A model generated the notes under the pieces. That model ran no database searches. It was not told the origin of the DNA and saw only the letters and a program-made list of their open reading frames with translations. A stretch of DNA of 64,000 nt from ELB16-189 sp035318625 (lineage in GTDB: Bacteria; Bacteroidota; Bacteroidia; Cytophagales; Cyclobacteriaceae): assembly GCA_035318625.1 (NCBI GenBank), contig DATHEL010000002.1, positions 186,001 through 250,000 of the forward strand. The letters run 5' to 3'. Position numbers and translations under genes: made by a program. This document shows positions 17,240 through 25,584 of this stretch, in pieces; within the stretch, counting starts at the first letter, position 1, and the number at the start of each line of letters is the position of its first letter.

Positions 17240-18604
17240 TTGCCATTGAAGCGTAACCCTGTCATTGTTAACCTCAGTCCGTTGACGGCCATTTCTCCCA
17301 TCGACGGCAGGTATTTCAAGGACACCAACGAGCTGTCGCCCTACTTTTCGGAGTACGGGCTCATACACTACCGGGTCCGGGTGGAGGCGGAATACTTTCT
17401 GCGCCTGACGGACATTCTCCCCGAGTTGGCGGATTTCCCGGCAGCCGAAAAAGACGGCATACGGAACCTGTACAAAAACTTCAATGAAGCAGACGCAGCT
17501 GCCATCAAAGACATCGAGAAAGTTACCAACCACGATGTAAAGGCTATTGAATACTTTATCAAGAAACACTTCGAAAGCCGGAACCTCGACAAGTTCAAGG
17601 AGTTTATCCACTTCGGGCTGACCTCGCAAGATATCAACAACACTGCGATACCGCTGGCGCTGAAAGAGTTCATGACAGCTCACATGCGTCCGTCGCTGGA
17701 ACGGCTGATGAATGCACTGGCAGAGCTTGCCGACCGGTGGCAGGATGTGCCGATGCTAGCGCGCACTCACGGACAGCCGGCATCGCCCACACGTCTCGGT
17801 AAAGAAATCAAGGTGTTCATGGTGCGGCTGTCGGTGCAATACCAAAGCCTCATCAATATCGTATTCAGCGCAAAGTTTGGCGGGGCAACGGGCAACTTCA
17901 ACGCACACAACGTAGCGTATCCCAAGATCAATTGGATCGAGTTTGCCGATAATTTTGTCGATTCGATGGGTCTTGAGCTCAGCTATCCCACGACACAGAT
18001 CGAACACTACGACAACTTCGCCGCGCAATGCGACGCGATGAAGCGGATCAATACGATCATGATAGATTTCTCGCGCGACGTATGGCAGTACGTGGCAATG
18101 GGTTATTTCAAACAAAAGATCAAAGAAGGGGAAGTAGGCTCGTCGGCGATGCCGCACAAGGTAAACCCGATAGACTTCGAGAATGCGGAAGGCAATCTGG
18201 GATTTGCCAATGCCATCTTCGAACATCTCTCGGCAAAACTTCCGATCTCAAGACTGCAGAGGGACCTCACGGACTCTACTGTTCTGCGCAACGTTGGTGT
18301 TCCCTTCGGTCATACTTTGGTCGCCATTCAATCGCTTCTGAAAGGCATGGCCAAGCTGGAGCTGAATAAAGCGGCCATAGACGCCGATCTTTCCGATAAT
18401 TGGGCGGTTGTTGCGGAAGCGATACAGACCATCCTTAGAAAAGAAGGGTATCCCAATCCTTACGAGGCACTGAAGGAGCTGACCCGCAAAAACGAAAAGA
18501 TCACCCAGCAGAGTATCGCCGCCTTCATCGAATCGCTCGACATCACGAAAGAAGTGAAGGACCGGCTGAAGTCCATTACTCCTTTCAATTACACGGGGAT
18601 TTGA
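17240..18604 (+). CDS. purB: Adenylosuccinate lyase
   Basis: A 454-aa homotetrameric enzyme of purine synthesis. It splits SAICAR to AICAR plus fumarate, and adenylosuccinate to AMP plus fumarate. N-terminal LTAISPIDGRY is the classic PurB start region. The fumarate-lyase signature GSSAMPHKVNPIDFENAEGN lies at about 299-318, and the catalytic-region TRTHGQPASPTRLGKE-type segment appears as ARTHGQPASPTRLGKE. No ATG is available near the conserved start. TTG at 17240 or 17246 is the likely initiator. Confidence 0.96.
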   Translation: MPLKRNPVIVNLSPLTAISPIDGRYFKDTNELSPYFSEYGLIHYRVRVEAEYFLRLTDILPELADFPAAEKDGIRNLYKNFNEADAAAIKDIEKVTNHDVKAIEYFIKKHFESRNLDKFKEFIHFGLTSQDINNTAIPLALKEFMTAHMRPSLERLMNALAELADRWQDVPMLARTHGQPASPTRLGKEIKVFMVRLSVQYQSLINIVFSAKFGGATGNFNAHNVAYPKINWIEFADNFVDSMGLELSYPTTQIEHYDNFAAQCDAMKRINTIMIDFSRDVWQYVAMGYFKQKIKEGEVGSSAMPHKVNPIDFENAEGNLGFANAIFEHLSAKLPISRLQRDLTDSTVLRNVGVPFGHTLVAIQSLLKGMAKLELNKAAIDADLSDNWAVVAEAIQTILRKEGYPNPYEALKELTRKNEKITQQSIAAFIESLDITKEVKDRLKSITPFNYTGI

Positions 18605-18606
18605 AA

Positions 18607-18630
18607 GAGGTGACGAGATGACGAGGTGAC
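18607..18630. repeat. Tandem octamer repeat (GAGGTGAC)
   Basis: Three units (GAGGTGAC, GAGATGAC, GAGGTGAC) fill the 28-nt gap between the convergent ends of purB and the ABC permease. Confidence 0.8.
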
Positions 18631-18632
18631 GA

Positions 18633-21059
18633 TTACTCGTACTTCAGCGACTCCACCGGGTTTGTCCGGGCAGTTTTCATTGAATGGAACGCCACGGTGA
18701 TGAAGGCAAGGATCAATGCCAGCACTGCCACCAATCCGAACAACATGAAGTTGAGCGGCTTCTGGTAGGCAAAGTTTCCCAGCCACCCGTTTATCACGTA
18801 GTAGCCCACAGGCACAACGATCACAGCCGCGATCACCACCAGATACATTACATCTTTGTACAACAGGTAGATGATCCCCGGAAGGGAAGCGCCGTGGACC
18901 TTGCGAATGCCGATCTCCTTCGTTCTTTGCGTTGCCGTGAACGCCGAGAGTCCCAGCAATCCGAGTAATGAAATGAAAATACAGATGTACGACAGGTTCG
19001 ATATCAGGCTGTACTGAACTTCGTCTTCCTTGTACTGTTCGTTGAAGCGGTCATCGAGGAAGAAATATTCGTAAGGGTGCGACGTGTCGTATTTCGTCCA
19101 GGTATCTTTAATGGATTCCAGGGTTCGGGGCAGATCGCCACCGGCCACCTTCAGGTGAAGGAAGCCTCCACCCTGCTCGTCTGCACGATTGATCACCAAC
19201 GGCTCGATGGAGTTGTGGAGTGAATTGAAATTGAAGTTCTTCACCACGCCGATAACCTTCTTGGTCTCGTCGGTATCGTGAAAAAACCTCAACTTCTTGC
19301 CGACCGCTTTGTCGTTCCATCCCATAACCTTTGCGGCAGCCTCATTAATGATGAAGTTGCGGCCTGCGTCGCCATCACCTGGCTGAAAATCGCGGCCGTC
19401 GACCAGCTCAAGATTCATGGTCTTCAGGTAATCGTCCCCGACGTGCATCATAACGAACCGTTGTTGTGTCATCCCCTGCTCGCCCTCGGCCATCATCACC
19501 GGACCTCCGTTGGTGTTCATTCCGAGGACATTGTACGATACGGTCGATCCGACGACTTTGGGATTTTGAGCGAAGTCGGCACGAATTGCGTTGACATGAT
19601 TCTGAATCGATGTATCCTGGATCTCCAGCAGCACGATATTTTCCTTGTCGAAGCCAAGATCTTTACTGCGCACGTAGTCGATCTGGTCCTGCATGAACAG
19701 TGTGCAAACGACAACGAAAATCGAAATTGCAAACTGAACGGTCGTCAACGACTTGCGCAGGTACATGCTGGACTTTCTGTTCTTGAATGCGCCCTTCAAC
19801 GCACTAAGAGTAGGTATCGAAGGAAGGTACAATGCCGGATAGATACCCGACAGCACCCCGATGAAGAGTGTCAGCCCGAGGGTTCCCAGCAAAAGAGTCT
19901 TATTGGCAATGAAGTCTATGCTCAGATTCTTACTGATCAGTGAATTGAACGACGTTGCATTGACCACGAAAAAGACGATGCCTATTGCGAGCACCATCGC
20001 GATCAACGACAACAGGATGGATTCGCCAAGGAAAGAAAGGATCAACGCACGCTTCGAAGAACCAAGTGTTTTCTTCATCGCAATCTCCGCCGCCCGGTTA
20101 ACCGACTTGGCGGTCGACAGGTTCATGTAGTTGATACAGGCCAGAAGTATGATAAAAATTCCTATGCCCGTAAATGCATAGAGGTACGCGAGATTTCCAT
20201 GTGGGCGATCGGAGCCCATCGTGGAATTAAAATGAATGTCAGCCAGGTTCTCGAGAACCGGGTCGTAATGTCCGCCGACCTGGTCGCCAAAAGACTTGAA
20301 ATACTTATCGTATATGGCGGTCGGAAATTTCTTGTAGAACTGTTGGACGTCATAGTCCGGTGGAAACAGCAGGTACGTGAATACATCGGGGTTCCAGAAC
20401 GCTTCGGACTTCAGCTGACCATTTTTCTCCGTTACCCATTCCCGTGAGTCGGCCAGCTGCGACAACAGCAAGTCGAACTTCAGGTGAGTGTTCTCGGGAA
20501 CATCTTCGACCACTGCTGTCACCTTATAAAGGTCTGCGCCGATCAGGATTTGTTTATCAAGGGCGGTGTCATCGCCGAAATATTTTTTTGCAACTCTCTC
20601 CGTCAGCACCACGGTGTTCACATCTACCAGGCATGTCTTCGGATCGCCTTCGATAAACTTGTGGGTGAACATCTGGAAATAATTCGAGTCGGTACGAACG
20701 ACGTTTTCCTCATACCAGCCTTTCTCGTCGGCGTTAAGGTCCTTGTACCGGATCAGGGTGCGGCCCCAATCGTTTGCCCTCACAAAGTCCAGCACCTCGG
20801 GGAATTCCTCAGTAAGGATATTCCCTAGCTCCCGGGCCGACCTGGCCTGAGTTGCGTCGATACCCGTCGCCCAAAGGTGCCCTCCGAGACGATAGATCTG
20901 CTTGTGCTTCACATGATACTTGTCGTACGTGAGGTCGTTCTGAAGAATAAGCAACAGGATAACACTGACTGCGATGCCTAGGGCGAGACCGAGAATATTG
21001 AGGGTGGAAAAGAATTTGTCCTTCAGAAAAATCCTTATCGCAAATTTGAGCTGATGCAT
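18633..21059 (-). CDS. Large ABC-transporter permease (double MacB/FtsX type)
   Basis: An 808-aa membrane protein. The start is chosen at ATG 21059 (MHQLKFAIRIFLKDKFFS), the usual N-terminus in this family; ATG 21074 is an alternative. It has two halves, each a periplasmic MacB-type core plus FtsX membrane segments. Helices include LNILGLALGIAVSVILLLIL, IFIILLACINYMNLSTAKSV and a last cluster ending in TARTNPVESLKYE. The motif RAAEIAMKKTLGSSKRALI matches the coupling region that meets an ATPase. There is no ATP-binding domain in the protein and none next door, so the ATPase must be encoded elsewhere. A second member of the family lies at 58156-60588. The substrate is unknown. Confidence 0.92.
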   Translation of the reverse strand: MHQLKFAIRIFLKDKFFSTLNILGLALGIAVSVILLLILQNDLTYDKYHVKHKQIYRLGGHLWATGIDATQARSARELGNILTEEFPEVLDFVRANDWGRTLIRYKDLNADEKGWYEENVVRTDSNYFQMFTHKFIEGDPKTCLVDVNTVVLTERVAKKYFGDDTALDKQILIGADLYKVTAVVEDVPENTHLKFDLLLSQLADSREWVTEKNGQLKSEAFWNPDVFTYLLFPPDYDVQQFYKKFPTAIYDKYFKSFGDQVGGHYDPVLENLADIHFNSTMGSDRPHGNLAYLYAFTGIGIFIILLACINYMNLSTAKSVNRAAEIAMKKTLGSSKRALILSFLGESILLSLIAMVLAIGIVFFVVNATSFNSLISKNLSIDFIANKTLLLGTLGLTLFIGVLSGIYPALYLPSIPTLSALKGAFKNRKSSMYLRKSLTTVQFAISIFVVVCTLFMQDQIDYVRSKDLGFDKENIVLLEIQDTSIQNHVNAIRADFAQNPKVVGSTVSYNVLGMNTNGGPVMMAEGEQGMTQQRFVMMHVGDDYLKTMNLELVDGRDFQPGDGDAGRNFIINEAAAKVMGWNDKAVGKKLRFFHDTDETKKVIGVVKNFNFNSLHNSIEPLVINRADEQGGGFLHLKVAGGDLPRTLESIKDTWTKYDTSHPYEYFFLDDRFNEQYKEDEVQYSLISNLSYICIFISLLGLLGLSAFTATQRTKEIGIRKVHGASLPGIIYLLYKDVMYLVVIAAVIVVPVGYYVINGWLGNFAYQKPLNFMLFGLVAVLALILAFITVAFHSMKTARTNPVESLKYE

Positions 21060-21113
21060 GTCACGAGTTACCAAATTTCCCGGACAGGCGGATGAACGAA
21101 ATGTAAAATGATG

Positions 21114-22583
21114 TCAGTTGCTGGTGTATAGCAAACGTTTCTGTGCGAAATCGTACAATGTCAGGCGCCGCAACTCATAGTACGCCGTCCAGAACGACTT
21201 CAGCGCGTCGGTGTAGCTTCGTTTCGCCGTATCTTTTTCGGTGAGGGCGATGTTCAGGTTGGTGATGTCTATCTTCCCGATGAGGTAACGGTTCTGTGCG
21301 ACCATGTAGCGCTTCTGGGCAACTTCATCCGATTTTTTCGTGATCTCGATCGACAGCCTCAGCATTTCGAACTGCCTGACCTGCGTAAGAATTTCCTGGT
21401 CGAAAACCACTTCGTCCTGGGCGATCACATAATCCGTAAGCTGTTTGTTGGCATAGGCGGTTTTCATCAGCGCCCGTCTCCGTCCCCAGTCTACCAGGGG
21501 AACATCAAAAGTGATGTTGGCGATCCGTTGCTTGGCGGTGTTTTGATACACCTCACTGAAGCTCTGGGCGGTGTTGTTCGTACCGTACGCTGCTGAAACG
21601 CCGACGTTGTAGCGTTGCCCTTTGGCTCTCGCTACCTCCTGGTCTGCCTCGATCTTTCGTCGCTCGAAGCCGATGTAGGCTGCGCGGGTTTGTTTCGCGT
21701 ACACCAGCGCTTCGTCTTCTGAAACGTCGAATGTCGGGATGACCTCGGGCATCACGAGTGTGAAAGCCTCACCGTTGCGAACGCCGATGTAGGTTCGTAG
21801 ATCCAGGCTCGCGTTCTGAAGGTCGAGGTTCGCCCGGGCCACATCCTGTCGCGATCTGAGCAGCTGCAGCTCCACCTGAAGTAATTTATCTTCCGATGTG
21901 GTACCGATGTTATAGCGTCCCTGTTCGATCTTGTAGATGGTATCGTTGTTGGCAAGGTTGAATTGCGCAATCTGGAGATTGACCTGTGCCTGGAGCACAT
22001 TAAAGAAACCGGTCACGCCGTCCCTGGCGATAGCCTCCATCGACTCCGAATATTCGCGCTTGGACTCCTCGAAGCGGATCGGCTCAACCATACGCGACCA
22101 CTTCAGCTGGTTGAATGCAAAGATCGGCTGGAACAGTTGCACATAGAACGGACTGCCGTTCCATTGAGAAATATTGTCGGTAACATTCCTGAAATAGTTA
22201 TAGCTCGAGTTGACGGAAATCGTTCCTCCGGTCCACTCGATCGGCTGCTGCAGCGAAAAGTTTACACCCGGATTGAACTGGTTCACCAAAATGTACCGGT
22301 AGGTTCCGTCATCCTGGCTGGTACGAGCAAAGCTATTGTTGTACAACGCGCCCGCGTTGTTGCTATTCATCCGTATCTGTGGAATATAGTTGGTGCGGTA
22401 ATACTGATACTGCCAGTACCGGTTCTCGCGGCGGGTTTCGGTTTGTTTAAATGCCGGAGATTGCGATTGAGCGCGTTGAATGACTTCTTCGAGCGTGAAG
22501 ACGTTCTGAGCGTTGGTTTGAAATGCAAATAACCAACATCCCATGACCAATAACCAATAACCAATTGTGGTCCTGACGAACAT
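21114..22583 (-). CDS. TolC-family outer-membrane efflux protein
   Basis: A 489-aa protein from ATG 22583, chosen because it gives a proper signal peptide ending in NAQ. ATGs at 22613 and 22628 are also in frame, and 22628 overlaps the stop of the upstream permease gene by 8 nt. The mature protein has the two-fold TolC layout: FTLEEVIQRAQSQSPAFKQ, long helical hairpins, and the second repeat around YAKQTRAAYIGFERRK. It forms a trimeric outer-membrane channel. It is the last gene of an adaptor-permease-channel operon (25325 to 21114). Its signal-peptide hydrophobic core is written by the AACCAAT heptamer repeat. Confidence 0.92.
   Translation of the reverse strand: MFVRTTIGYWLLVMGCWLFAFQTNAQNVFTLEEVIQRAQSQSPAFKQTETRRENRYWQYQYYRTNYIPQIRMNSNNAGALYNNSFARTSQDDGTYRYILVNQFNPGVNFSLQQPIEWTGGTISVNSSYNYFRNVTDNISQWNGSPFYVQLFQPIFAFNQLKWSRMVEPIRFEESKREYSESMEAIARDGVTGFFNVLQAQVNLQIAQFNLANNDTIYKIEQGRYNIGTTSEDKLLQVELQLLRSRQDVARANLDLQNASLDLRTYIGVRNGEAFTLVMPEVIPTFDVSEDEALVYAKQTRAAYIGFERRKIEADQEVARAKGQRYNVGVSAAYGTNNTAQSFSEVYQNTAKQRIANITFDVPLVDWGRRRALMKTAYANKQLTDYVIAQDEVVFDQEILTQVRQFEMLRLSIEITKKSDEVAQKRYMVAQNRYLIGKIDITNLNIALTEKDTAKRSYTDALKSFWTAYYELRRLTLYDFAQKRLLYTSN
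22546..22566. repeat. AACCAAT heptamer repeat inside the tolC-like signal-peptide coding region
   Basis: Three heptamers (ACCAATA, ACCAATA, ACCAATT on the plus strand), with degenerate copies to about 22530. The same word occurs in the intergenic array at 6221-6262. On the coding strand it reads as IGYWLLV of the signal peptide. Confidence 0.8.
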
Positions 22584-22620
22584 CGTAACGGTCGAACAAC
22601 GAACAACAAACATCGAAAAA

Positions 22621-23982
22621 CTATTCATAGCGAAGCGAAGCGATAGGATCCTGGTTCGCAGCCTTCCTCGCCGGAGCAATCCCAAAGATCAGCCCCACCG
22701 ATGCCGCTACACCAAATGATAAAACAATAGATGAAAAACTTACGATAGTCTGTATGCCGGCTATCGTGGAAACAACGTAGGCCATGCTCACACCGAGTAT
22801 TACGCCGATCAGTCCGCCGGTAACGCTGATCATTACGGCTTCGAAGAGGAACTGCTGGATGATGTCGCTTTTCTGCGCTCCGATCGAAAGGCGGAGACCG
22901 ATCTCCTTGATGCGTTCCAGAACCGAAGCCAGCATGATGTTCATGATCCCGATCCCTCCTACCAGCAATGAAATTCCCGCTATGGCGCCCAACACATAGT
23001 TAAAGATGTCGTTGGTGCGTTGTTGTTGTTTCAGGAGCAGCTCGGGTATCTCGATCTCATAGTCGATCACCTCATAGTGCTTACGTTGAAGCATTCGCTG
23101 CAATATTTCGGCAATGGGTTGAAGCATACTCGTCTGGTCGACCTGGATCACGAGACGGTCGAGCTGGTGATAGTTCTTTTTTTCCTGCTCTTGTTCGGGA
23201 GTCTGGGTCTGAGTCTCCTGTATGTTTCCGCGACTCCGCTGAGCTGCAAGCCTGAGCGCTTCTGTGGTGATCTTGTCGCGGTCGCGATAACGAATGAGCA
23301 TTGTCTCCAGCGGTGTGTACACGTCCATGTTGAAATCCCGTATACCCAGCTTGCTGATGCTGGTTTGAGAGACAGTCCGTTCTTCCAGCACGCCGATGAT
23401 CGTAAGCCAGTGCTGCCCTACCTTAATGCTTTTACCGATCGGTTCGTCGACAGGAAAGAATTTCGTTTTGATCCCGTATCCCACAATACACACGGGTGCA
23501 CCTATCCTGCGTTGCTCATCACTGAAATGCTGACCCTCCGTGAGATTGAAGTTGTATATCGCGAAGTACGACGGATTGACACCTACAAGTTTGGCACTGC
23601 GGCGGAAGCCGTTGCGGATCACGTAGGTATCGAGTGATATTTCGGGACTGATCTTGGTCAGGCCGGGTATGGTCGTAATTATACTCTGGACATCCCGCAT
23701 CGTCAATCCCGGTGAGAATTTCTTCTTGTCTTTCTTGCCGGTCTGTTCCTCTATCTTTTCCTCTTTCTGTTCGACTATGGGCTTGACGACAATGTTGTTC
23801 ACGCCGACCAGCTTGATCTGGTCGAGGATCTCCTGCTGTGCTCCGTTACCGATCGCAAGCATGGCAATTACGGCAGCCACCCCGAAAATGATACCGAGGG
23901 CCGTCAGCAACGACCGTATTTTGTTTGTGATCACCGCCGCGATGGCGATGTACAGATTGGCTAGTAATCTCTGTGAGAACAT
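22621..23982 (-). CDS. MacB-like ABC permease without ATPase domain
   Basis: A 453-aa protein with an N-terminal membrane helix (LLTALGIIFGVAAVIAMLAIG), a large periplasmic MacB_PCD domain (about 50-290, including NNIVVKP and VGVNPSYFAIYN), and three C-terminal FtsX helices (YVLGAIAGISLLVGGIGIMNIML, VISVTGGLIGVILGVSM, IVLSFGVAASVGLIFGIAPA). The coupling helix motif RIKEIGLRLSIGAQ is present. E. coli MacB carries its ATPase at the N-terminus of the same chain; here that part is absent. The gene lies 5 nt after the adaptor and overlaps or abuts the TolC gene. Its role is tripartite export of an unknown substrate. Confidence 0.93.
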   Translation of the reverse strand: MFSQRLLANLYIAIAAVITNKIRSLLTALGIIFGVAAVIAMLAIGNGAQQEILDQIKLVGVNNIVVKPIVEQKEEKIEEQTGKKDKKKFSPGLTMRDVQSIITTIPGLTKISPEISLDTYVIRNGFRRSAKLVGVNPSYFAIYNFNLTEGQHFSDEQRRIGAPVCIVGYGIKTKFFPVDEPIGKSIKVGQHWLTIIGVLEERTVSQTSISKLGIRDFNMDVYTPLETMLIRYRDRDKITTEALRLAAQRSRGNIQETQTQTPEQEQEKKNYHQLDRLVIQVDQTSMLQPIAEILQRMLQRKHYEVIDYEIEIPELLLKQQQRTNDIFNYVLGAIAGISLLVGGIGIMNIMLASVLERIKEIGLRLSIGAQKSDIIQQFLFEAVMISVTGGLIGVILGVSMAYVVSTIAGIQTIVSFSSIVLSFGVAASVGLIFGIAPARKAANQDPIASLRYE

Positions 23983-23987
23983 GCCGG

Positions 23988-25325
23988 TTATTTTGTATCG
24001 CCGGCTTTCGAGATCGGTCCCGCAGGAGCAACCTCCTCTTTCTTCTTCTCCTCTTTCTTCTGACGCTTGCCGTTGAGCTCCGGCAGCAGTTTTACGTCTT
24101 CACGCTCCACGCCCGAAGGCACCGACAGGAATACGAGATCATTCTCGGCCAGTCCACCCAGGATCACCGCCTCGTTGGCATTCGTTTCGCCCACAACGAT
24201 CTCCTGCTTGGTGACGTTGAGACCTGTCTTTTTATATACGAATGTGATAGTATCGGCTTCGTTGTGAAGGCATTCGAGAGGAAGGAACAATGCATCCACC
24301 ACCACCTTCGCCACGATCCGGTTGCTGGTCGTCATCGCCGGCCTCAATGTTGGATCGGTTCCTTCCAGCTCTACGGAAACCTCGAACACCTTTGCATCCG
24401 AGTTGGGTCGTTGTTCTCCTACGTTTGCCACGCGGATCACATTACCCCTCAGTTTCTTTTCCGGGTATGCGTCCAGGCCTACGTTCACTTCCTGTCCTTG
24501 TTTCACTTTTCTTACGTCGACCTCGTTGACGAAGGTCTTCGATACCATTTTCGTGAGATCGGGAAGCGTGGCGACGGTCGGCTCCCACATGTGTATTTGC
24601 GAACCGGCTTTGATCGGCTTACCGTCCCACCCTTTTTCATAGATCACCATGCCGTCTTCGGGAGCAAGCACGTTGAAAGATTCCAGGACTTTGGTCATGC
24701 CGTCGAACTCGCCTCTTACCTTGCGGAGCTCGGCTTCGACCTCTTTCATCTTTTCGCTGTTCTGGTTCCGCTTGATCTTATAGTTCTCTATGGCTTGTGT
24801 GTGAGTCCTTCTTGCTTTTTCAAGATTGATCTCCGCCTGCTTGATGGTTGCCGGCGGCTCGAATTTGGATTGCTCGAGCACGATACCCTTTTCTTCCACG
24901 TCGTATTTAAGGTTGATCAGCTCGTCGCGCGACTGGCGCATGAGAAGTGTTGTGTCGAGCTGTGTTTGTATGAATTTAGAGTTGGCCTTTTCGAAGTCTA
25001 TCTGCTTTTGAGAGAACTTATTTTGGAACTCCGACCGGTCGAGCGTCGCAACCCAGTCGCCCTTCTTCACTACGGTTCCTTCATCGACGATGTTCTGGAT
25101 CGTTACCTGCCAGATCTGAAAGTTCCTCAATCCGCCCGGGCCGCTGATCTTGACCGAGTTTTTGGCTTCCAGCTCTCCGGTGGTCTCTATCTCGATGCGG
25201 AACTCGCCCTTTTTTACTTTCGCGAGAACGTCATTTGACTCTGCACCGTCCTTTCCTTTGACCAGGTAATACCCCACCAACAGCACCGCCAACATTCCAG
25301 CTCCTATCAGTAGTTTTTTCGTCAT
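23988..25325 (-). CDS. MacA/HlyD-type periplasmic adaptor protein
   Basis: A 445-aa protein with one N-terminal membrane anchor (LLIGAGMLAVLLVGYYLV). The lipoyl/barrel-sandwich halves surround a long coiled-coil hairpin (about 125-240), followed by beta-barrel and membrane-proximal domains (NEVDVRKVKQGQEVNVGLDAYPEKKLRG, VVVDALFLPLECL). The C-terminal tail is Lys/Glu-rich (KRQKKEEKKKEE) and probably disordered. It bridges the permease at 22621 and the TolC-like channel at 21114. It is the first gene of that operon, so the 25326-25450 region should hold the operon promoter. Confidence 0.93.
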   Translation of the reverse strand: MTKKLLIGAGMLAVLLVGYYLVKGKDGAESNDVLAKVKKGEFRIEIETTGELEAKNSVKISGPGGLRNFQIWQVTIQNIVDEGTVVKKGDWVATLDRSEFQNKFSQKQIDFEKANSKFIQTQLDTTLLMRQSRDELINLKYDVEEKGIVLEQSKFEPPATIKQAEINLEKARRTHTQAIENYKIKRNQNSEKMKEVEAELRKVRGEFDGMTKVLESFNVLAPEDGMVIYEKGWDGKPIKAGSQIHMWEPTVATLPDLTKMVSKTFVNEVDVRKVKQGQEVNVGLDAYPEKKLRGNVIRVANVGEQRPNSDAKVFEVSVELEGTDPTLRPAMTTSNRIVAKVVVDALFLPLECLHNEADTITFVYKKTGLNVTKQEIVVGETNANEAVILGGLAENDLVFLSVPSGVEREDVKLLPELNGKRQKKEEKKKEEVAPAGPISKAGDTK

Positions 25326-25382
25326 GGCTTAAATTTCTGTAAAGGATTAAAGATCGGTCAAAAGGTTGCACCCGGTAAATAC

Positions 25383-25394
25383 CACTAATTAGTG
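25383..25394. promoter_or_regulatory. Perfect 12-nt palindrome upstream of the efflux operon
   Basis: CACTAATTAGTG lies 58 nt upstream of the adaptor start codon. Size and position fit an operator for a dimeric repressor of the MarR or TetR type. No such regulator gene is adjacent, so the regulator is unknown. Short palindromes also arise by chance. Confidence 0.35.
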
Positions 25395-25460
25395 ATTTAG
25401 TTACGAAAGAACTGTTAAGGAAATGCTAAAAACCTGACGAACGGACGGAAATAGCTGATG

Positions 25461-25575
25461 TTCAGGGTATAGAGTACAGGGTACAGGGTTCAGGGTACAG
25501 GGTACAGAGTTCAGCGTTTCAGAGTACAATTTTTCAGTGCGCAAACGTTAAGAGCCTGTACTCTGTACCCTGTAC
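25461..25575. repeat. GGGTACA word repeat with inverted partner
   Basis: TTCAGGGTA and GGTACAG units repeat from 25461 to about 25515. GTACAGGGTACAGAGT at 25495-25510 is matched exactly by its inverted copy ACTCTGTACCCTGTAC at 25560-25575. The right arm lies 9 nt beyond the stop of the gene at 25585. The structure could act as a terminator for that operon. Confidence 0.88.
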
Positions 25576-25584
25576 ATTGGTGTA

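Noticed and set aside
23973..25238. 421-codon open frame on the plus strand
   Set aside because: It is antisense to the MacA-like adaptor, which has clear family motifs. The product is Phe/Leu/Arg/His-rich, as expected of a mirror frame.
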